Shown: piece by piece, positions 60,808 through 64,000 of the stretch | How the letters are laid out: each line of letters opens with the position of its first letter | How positions within the stretch are numbered: the first letter of the stretch is position 1 | From: Bdellovibrionales bacterium | GTDB taxonomy: Bacteria > Myxococcota > XYA12-FULL-58-9 > SYDY01 | Assembly (NCBI GenBank): GCA_005801425.1 | Contig: SYDY01000027.1 | Location: 1-64,000 of the forward strand | Direction of reading: 5' to 3' | DNA: 64,000 bases | The notes under the pieces: generated by a model | Seen by the model: only the letters and a program-made list of their open reading frames with translations | What the model was told of the DNA's origin: nothing | Databases searched by the model: none | Made by a program: the position numbers and the translations under genes

Positions 60808-61137
60808 TTAGTTAGAGCCCATTTCAACGTTGCCTGCGAAATATGCACCGTCGGCGATTAAGATCCGTTTTGCTTTGGCATTGCCGATCATCCGGCACGT
60901 GCTTTCCATCTGGATACGATCGACCGCGATGATATTTCCGGTGACCTGCCCCGCGACATGGACCTCGGGCGCTTCAATGGTGGCATCGACTTGGCCACTT
61001 TCGGCGATATCGATACGGCCCGCCATGGCTATTTTGCCTTTAACGCGTCCTTCGACCACAATGCCGGCGCTGCCGACGATCTCGCCTTCAATCACAATAT
61101 GTTCCGCAATAATTGTATCGTTTTCGGTGTGATGCAT
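60808..61137 (-). CDS. Bactofilin, short form
   Basis: A 109-residue bactofilin consisting of little more than the beta-helix domain (IAEHIVIEGEIVGSAGIVVEGRVKGKIAMAGRIDIAESGQVDATIEAPEVHVAGQVTGNIIAVDRIQM...). The ATG at 61137 with AGGAG upstream is the right start; the frame is open to 61212 without family sequence. It lies 11 bp before the next bactofilin gene. Confidence 0.93.
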   Translation of the reverse strand: MHHTENDTIIAEHIVIEGEIVGSAGIVVEGRVKGKIAMAGRIDIAESGQVDATIEAPEVHVAGQVTGNIIAVDRIQMESTCRMIGNAKAKRILIADGAYFAGNVEMGSN

Positions 61138-61150
61138 GTGTTCTCCTGGT

Positions 61151-61492
61151 TCATAGGCCTTCAGGCAGTTCGACATCCATGAGAAGTCGTCCCGAAAAGA
61201 GGGCGCCGTCACGGATCTCTATTTCTTGGGCAGTGATATCGCCGCGTACGGAAGCACCGGCAGCGATGGTGAGCAAATCGATGATATCCAGCGTGCCTTC
61301 AACATCGCCACCGTTGACGGTGAGGTCTTGGGCTTTGATATCGGCACCCACACGGCCTGCATCGATCACAACGCTACCGTCGGTGAGATTGATCTCACCG
61401 TCGATCTGTCCTCCGCGAACCTCAAGCGTTCCGCTTCCCGATACACGACCTCGAATGTGGACTTGTTCCCCGATGACACAAGGGTTCGACAT
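61151..61492 (-). CDS. Bactofilin, short form (first of three)
   Basis: A 113-residue bactofilin domain: CVIGEQVHIRGRVSGSGTLEVRGGQIDGEINLTDGSVVIDAGRVGADIKAQDLTVNGGDVEGTLDIIDLLTIAAGASVRGDITAQEIEIRDGALFSGRLLMDVE. The three paralogues differ mainly in their tails and are separated by 10-13 bp, so they are probably made together and may co-polymerise. An ATG at 61510 is an alternative start. Confidence 0.92.
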   Translation of the reverse strand: MSNPCVIGEQVHIRGRVSGSGTLEVRGGQIDGEINLTDGSVVIDAGRVGADIKAQDLTVNGGDVEGTLDIIDLLTIAAGASVRGDITAQEIEIRDGALFSGRLLMDVELPEGL

Positions 61493-61581
61493 GGCGCTAG
61501 ACTCCTGCATATGTATTCAAACAGTGGTTAATCGACCACCTACATGGAGTCAAGTTTGTCGGAAGAGGTGGTGGGGGTTAC

Positions 61582-62475
61582 TTAGGGGGCGATTGCTTTT
61601 AGCTCTGAGAGCAACCGATCATCAATCTGATTAATTTGAGCGACACGCGCATCTCTTAAAAGCTCTAGTTTGAAATGCAGCCTAGAGTCTGCAGCCCATG
61701 ATTTTGCAATATCGATAAGAAGTCCTCGATGTTCAGCCGAGTCTTTGGCATTGCTCTTTTTTGAGATCGCAAGATCAAGTGTTTGATCAAACATGTCTCT
61801 CAGTTTTTCAAATTTTGTGGCTGGGTCCGTAGGAGGCGCCACAGGTTCTGCTTGCTGGATCCATGAAGCGGGGACTTCGTTTCCACGGGGTTGTGTTTTC
61901 GATGGAACGGGTGCCTCTTGCGATTTTTCGTGATGCGTTGTGAATCCCGCTTCTAATTCTGCTTCCTGCGCTTTGACCCAACCGCTCAGCGCATCGCGCT
62001 GGCTTGTATGATAAGAAAGCAGCGATCGGACATCCGCGGGCCTGTAGAGCCCTGCCATGTTGACAAGTTCTTTTTTCCCGAAGAATCCGTCTTTGACGAA
62101 CCTTTGCTGTCCGCCTTCGCCGAGTGCAGCCGATAAAAGCGTGATCGCATTTTGATGTGCATCTAAGATCTTGGCGGCATAGTAGTAGTCGCCTTTGCGC
62201 GCATCTTCATCGGCTTTCGATTGTTTTTTTTCTTTGCTCCCAATTCTCGCAACGACCTCTTTGTAGTCCTTTTCGAGCTGCTTTCCTGCTGTTTGAACAA
62301 TGGGGATCGTCCAATTGGGATGGGTTGTATGGAAATGGTCGAGAGAAAAATCAGGAGGCATTGGCTGGCTGCCTTGTGCAGAGCTGCCCTGGGGCTGGCC
62401 CTCCATGTATATTTGCTGGGCTGTGCGCGGTGGAGCAGATGAGGTGTCTGTTACTTTGGGAAACTGTGAAGCCAT
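61582..62475 (-). CDS. Unknown soluble protein
   Basis: A 297-residue protein without signal peptide or membrane helix. The first 50 residues are Ser/Pro/Gln-rich and probably unstructured (SAPPRTAQQIYMEGQPQGSSAQGSQPMPPDF), followed by a helical part with LEKDYKEVVARIGSKEKKQSKADEDARKGDYYYAAKILDAHQNAITLLSAAL, a Pro-rich linker (APVPSKTQPRGNEVP) and a final helical bundle. Layout of disordered N-terminus plus helices resembles bacterial effectors or structural linkers, but nothing diagnostic is seen. It lies about 90 bp upstream of the bactofilin genes on the same strand. Confidence 0.6.
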   Translation of the reverse strand: MASQFPKVTDTSSAPPRTAQQIYMEGQPQGSSAQGSQPMPPDFSLDHFHTTHPNWTIPIVQTAGKQLEKDYKEVVARIGSKEKKQSKADEDARKGDYYYAAKILDAHQNAITLLSAALGEGGQQRFVKDGFFGKKELVNMAGLYRPADVRSLLSYHTSQRDALSGWVKAQEAELEAGFTTHHEKSQEAPVPSKTQPRGNEVPASWIQQAEPVAPPTDPATKFEKLRDMFDQTLDLAISKKSNAKDSAEHRGLLIDIAKSWAADSRLHFKLELLRDARVAQINQIDDRLLSELKAIAP

Positions 62476-62541
62476 AAGATGCAGCCTCTGTTGTGGTTAT
62501 CTTATGAGTGTAACCCAGCTTTCTATTTTTTCATGTGTTTT

Positions 62542-63837
62542 TTAAGTTTCAAGCGCTTTAGCAAACGCTTGAATGGCTTCATCCAAAATCGCATCGATAT
62601 GGGCGTTGGACACAAATCCCACTTCAAAGGCGCTTGGGGCGATCATCACACCATGCTTGAGCAATCCTAAAAACAGTGGAGTGAAAGCATGGGCATCGGC
62701 TTGTTTGATTTCTGTGTAATTGGCAGGTGCGTGGGTCGCATTGTTTTTAGGCCAAAGGTGAAAAATTGACGCGCATTGGGAGATCCACCAGGTGCGGCCA
62801 TGTTGGGCAAGGACAGCACGAAGTTTGTTGCAGAAACGTGCAGTGCGGGCTTCAAGCGTGGGATAAAAATCTGGGGTTTCGAGTGTTTCCAACATGGCGA
62901 GTCCTGCAGCCATGGCCAATGAATTTCCCGACAACGTTCCAGCTTGGTACACAGGGCCGATGGGCGCGATCATGTTCATGATGTCGCGACGTCCACCATA
63001 AGCTCCTACAGGCAGTCCACCTCCGATGATTTTTCCGAAGGTGGTGAGATCTGGTCGAACATCAAACATGGCTTGTGCACCACCGAGTCCCACGCGAAAG
63101 CCTGTGATCACTTCGTCAAACACAAGAAGCGCGCCGTGTTGATCGCATAGTTTCCGCAGGGTTTGTAAAAAGCCATCGGCGGGCAAAACCATACCCATAT
63201 TGCATGCGATGGGTTCAACGAATACTGCCGCGATATTGGCGCCATGGACGCGCATGACATCGGTAAATGCTTCTATGTTATTATATGGGACGGTGATGGT
63301 ATCGCGGGCGACCCCTTCAGGCACCCCTGCGCAACCAGGAATACCCAGTGTGGCCACGCCGGATCCTGCTTCCGACAAAAACGCGTCGCCGTGGCCATGA
63401 TAACAGCCTGCAAACTTCACCATCAGTGTGCGACCCGTAAATCCACGTGCGACGCGCAAAGCACTCATGGTGGCTTCTGTGCCCGAATTGACGAATCTCA
63501 TCATTTCAACGGAGGGAACATGGCTTGAAACTTTTTCAGCCATGCGCACTTCGAGTTCGGTGGCGGCACCAAAGCAGGTGCCCTGTGCTGCTGTTTCAGC
63601 AATGACGCGCGTAATATTCTCGGGACTGTGCCCTAAAATATGAGGGCCGTAAGAACACACAAAATCGATATAGCGTCGGCCTTGGCGATCAAGCACGTAA
63701 GCGCCGTGCCCACTTTGGATAAACACCGGATCGCCACCTACGGATCCATAGGCGCGCACCGGCGAATTAACACCGCCAGGCAAAAGATTTTGGGCTTGTA
63801 AAAAGAGATCTCGGTCAGACATGGATGTATTTTGCAT
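62542..63837 (-). CDS. hemL: Glutamate-1-semialdehyde 2,1-aminomutase
   Basis: A 431-residue PLP enzyme of the C5 haem pathway. Seen: LLPGGVNSPVRAYGSVGGDPVFI, GHSPENITRVI, RFVNSGTEATMSALRVARGFTGR, KFAGCYHGHGDAFL, LLVFDEVITGFRVG and LTTFGKIIGGGLPVGAYGGRRDIM with the PLP Lys in FGK. AAGG seven bases before the ATG at 63837 supports this start. A palindromic repeat lies 15 bases upstream and so occupies the promoter-proximal leader. Confidence 0.97.
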   Translation of the reverse strand: MQNTSMSDRDLFLQAQNLLPGGVNSPVRAYGSVGGDPVFIQSGHGAYVLDRQGRRYIDFVCSYGPHILGHSPENITRVIAETAAQGTCFGAATELEVRMAEKVSSHVPSVEMMRFVNSGTEATMSALRVARGFTGRTLMVKFAGCYHGHGDAFLSEAGSGVATLGIPGCAGVPEGVARDTITVPYNNIEAFTDVMRVHGANIAAVFVEPIACNMGMVLPADGFLQTLRKLCDQHGALLVFDEVITGFRVGLGGAQAMFDVRPDLTTFGKIIGGGLPVGAYGGRRDIMNMIAPIGPVYQAGTLSGNSLAMAAGLAMLETLETPDFYPTLEARTARFCNKLRAVLAQHGRTWWISQCASIFHLWPKNNATHAPANYTEIKQADAHAFTPLFLGLLKHGVMIAPSAFEVGFVSNAHIDAILDEAIQAFAKALET

Positions 63838-63851
63838 TGTACAACCTTGCT

Positions 63852-63878
63852 CAAGGGCGGTTCGCGAACCGCCCCTAC
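63852..63878. repeat. GTAGGGG-family palindrome upstream of hemL
   Basis: A single hairpin with core GGGCGGTTCGCGAACCGCCC followed by CCTACA. Immediately beyond it (63896-63935) is a second, unrelated GC-rich inverted stretch (CCCCCGCCTTCGCGAGGGCAGG). The hairpin ends 15 bases before the hemL ATG, close to the ribosome site. Confidence 0.8.
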
Positions 63879-63941
63879 AAAAAAGGGAGGTCGTCGCCCC
63901 CGCCTTCGCGAGGGCAGGCTGTGCGACGGGTGGGGGTACAT

Positions 63942-64000
63942 TTATCCGCGTTTGTTTTTTGCGATCTGGCTTTGCAGACCTTCGACGTAGGTACGTGTCA
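63942..64000 (-). CDS. C-terminal fragment of an unidentified gene (cut by window edge)
   Basis: A frame entering from the window end reads TRTYVEGLQSQIAKNKRG and stops at TAA (63944-63942). It is helical and basic. Too little is visible for any assignment. Its direction and distance are consistent with an operon ending before hemL. Confidence 0.45.
   Translation of the reverse strand, partial: TRTYVEGLQSQIAKNKRG

Overview
The window reads as chromosomal DNA of a Gram-negative, aerobic, rod-shaped or curved bacterium of roughly balanced base composition. The nearest fit is the broad deltaproteobacterial/Myxococcota area. The reasons are three tandem bactofilins, a complete mreBCD-mrdA-rodA block, many lipoproteins (some Cys-rich with thrombospondin type-3-like Asp repeats), type IV pilins, a SecG with a long acidic tail and an exosortase E system. 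This placement is inference; there is no rRNA to confirm it.

Layout. 1-3.5 kb: end of a pilus-type locus (partial membrane-anchored helical protein, two pilin-like proteins, prepilin peptidase, a Coq4-like ORF). 3.5-9.3 kb: photolyase (clearly more GC-rich than its surroundings), TtcA, cobalamin adenosyltransferase, a small kinase-like protein and a CapD-type nucleotide-sugar dehydratase. 9.3-12.9 kb: four tandem paralogues of a family I do not recognise, with a GNAT-like RGxGYG motif. 12.9-19.5 kb: S-adenosylhomocysteine hydrolase, ValS, MurB and a BKACE/DUF849 enzyme. 19.6-25.9 kb: surface and secretion genes (two paralogous lipoproteins, a four-CxxCH lipoprotein, a 60-residue VPEID-CTERM-like protein with its exosortase E/CPBP protease, a beta-barrel protein). 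25.9-27.5 kb: ALDH7-type dehydrogenase. 27.6-28.1 kb: two copies of a long palindromic element in opposite orientation.

28.1-34.3 kb is one tightly overlapping minus-strand operon. It encodes a toluene/alkene-type diiron monooxygenase (tmoA-B-C-D-E order, no reductase in the window), followed without a break by a PAS histidine kinase, a receiver protein and a receiver-GGDEF protein. 34.4-38.4 kb: pgk-tpiA, secG, tRNA-Leu, a ferredoxin and a degenerate NlpC/P60-like lipoprotein. 38.4-47.5 kb: a large unrecognised protein, then a stop/start-overlapping chain holA, lipoprotein, polA, with smr and ykgJ downstream. 47.5-53.7 kb: the elongasome genes, with a RodA carrying a large insertion. 53.8-58.5 kb: a truncated nucleotidyltransferase, a Gly-rich lipoprotein with the remnant of a second copy, and a CPA2 antiporter. 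58.5-64 kb: thioredoxin, a lipoprotein, pyrE, three bactofilins, an unknown protein and hemL.

The most distinctive structure running through the window is a family of short palindromes (core GGGCGGTTCGCGAACCGCCC, ends GTAGGGG/CCCCTAC) at eight or more sites. They lie between genes, inside the exosortase gene and inside the N-terminal coding part of three lipoprotein genes. The palindrome has no stop codon in any frame. This resembles the protein-coding palindromic elements known from Rickettsia in behaviour, though not in sequence. Other notable points are the unknown four-gene array, the exosortase E cassette, the monooxygenase operon joined to its signalling genes, and the paired long palindromes whose loops differ while their arms stay identical.
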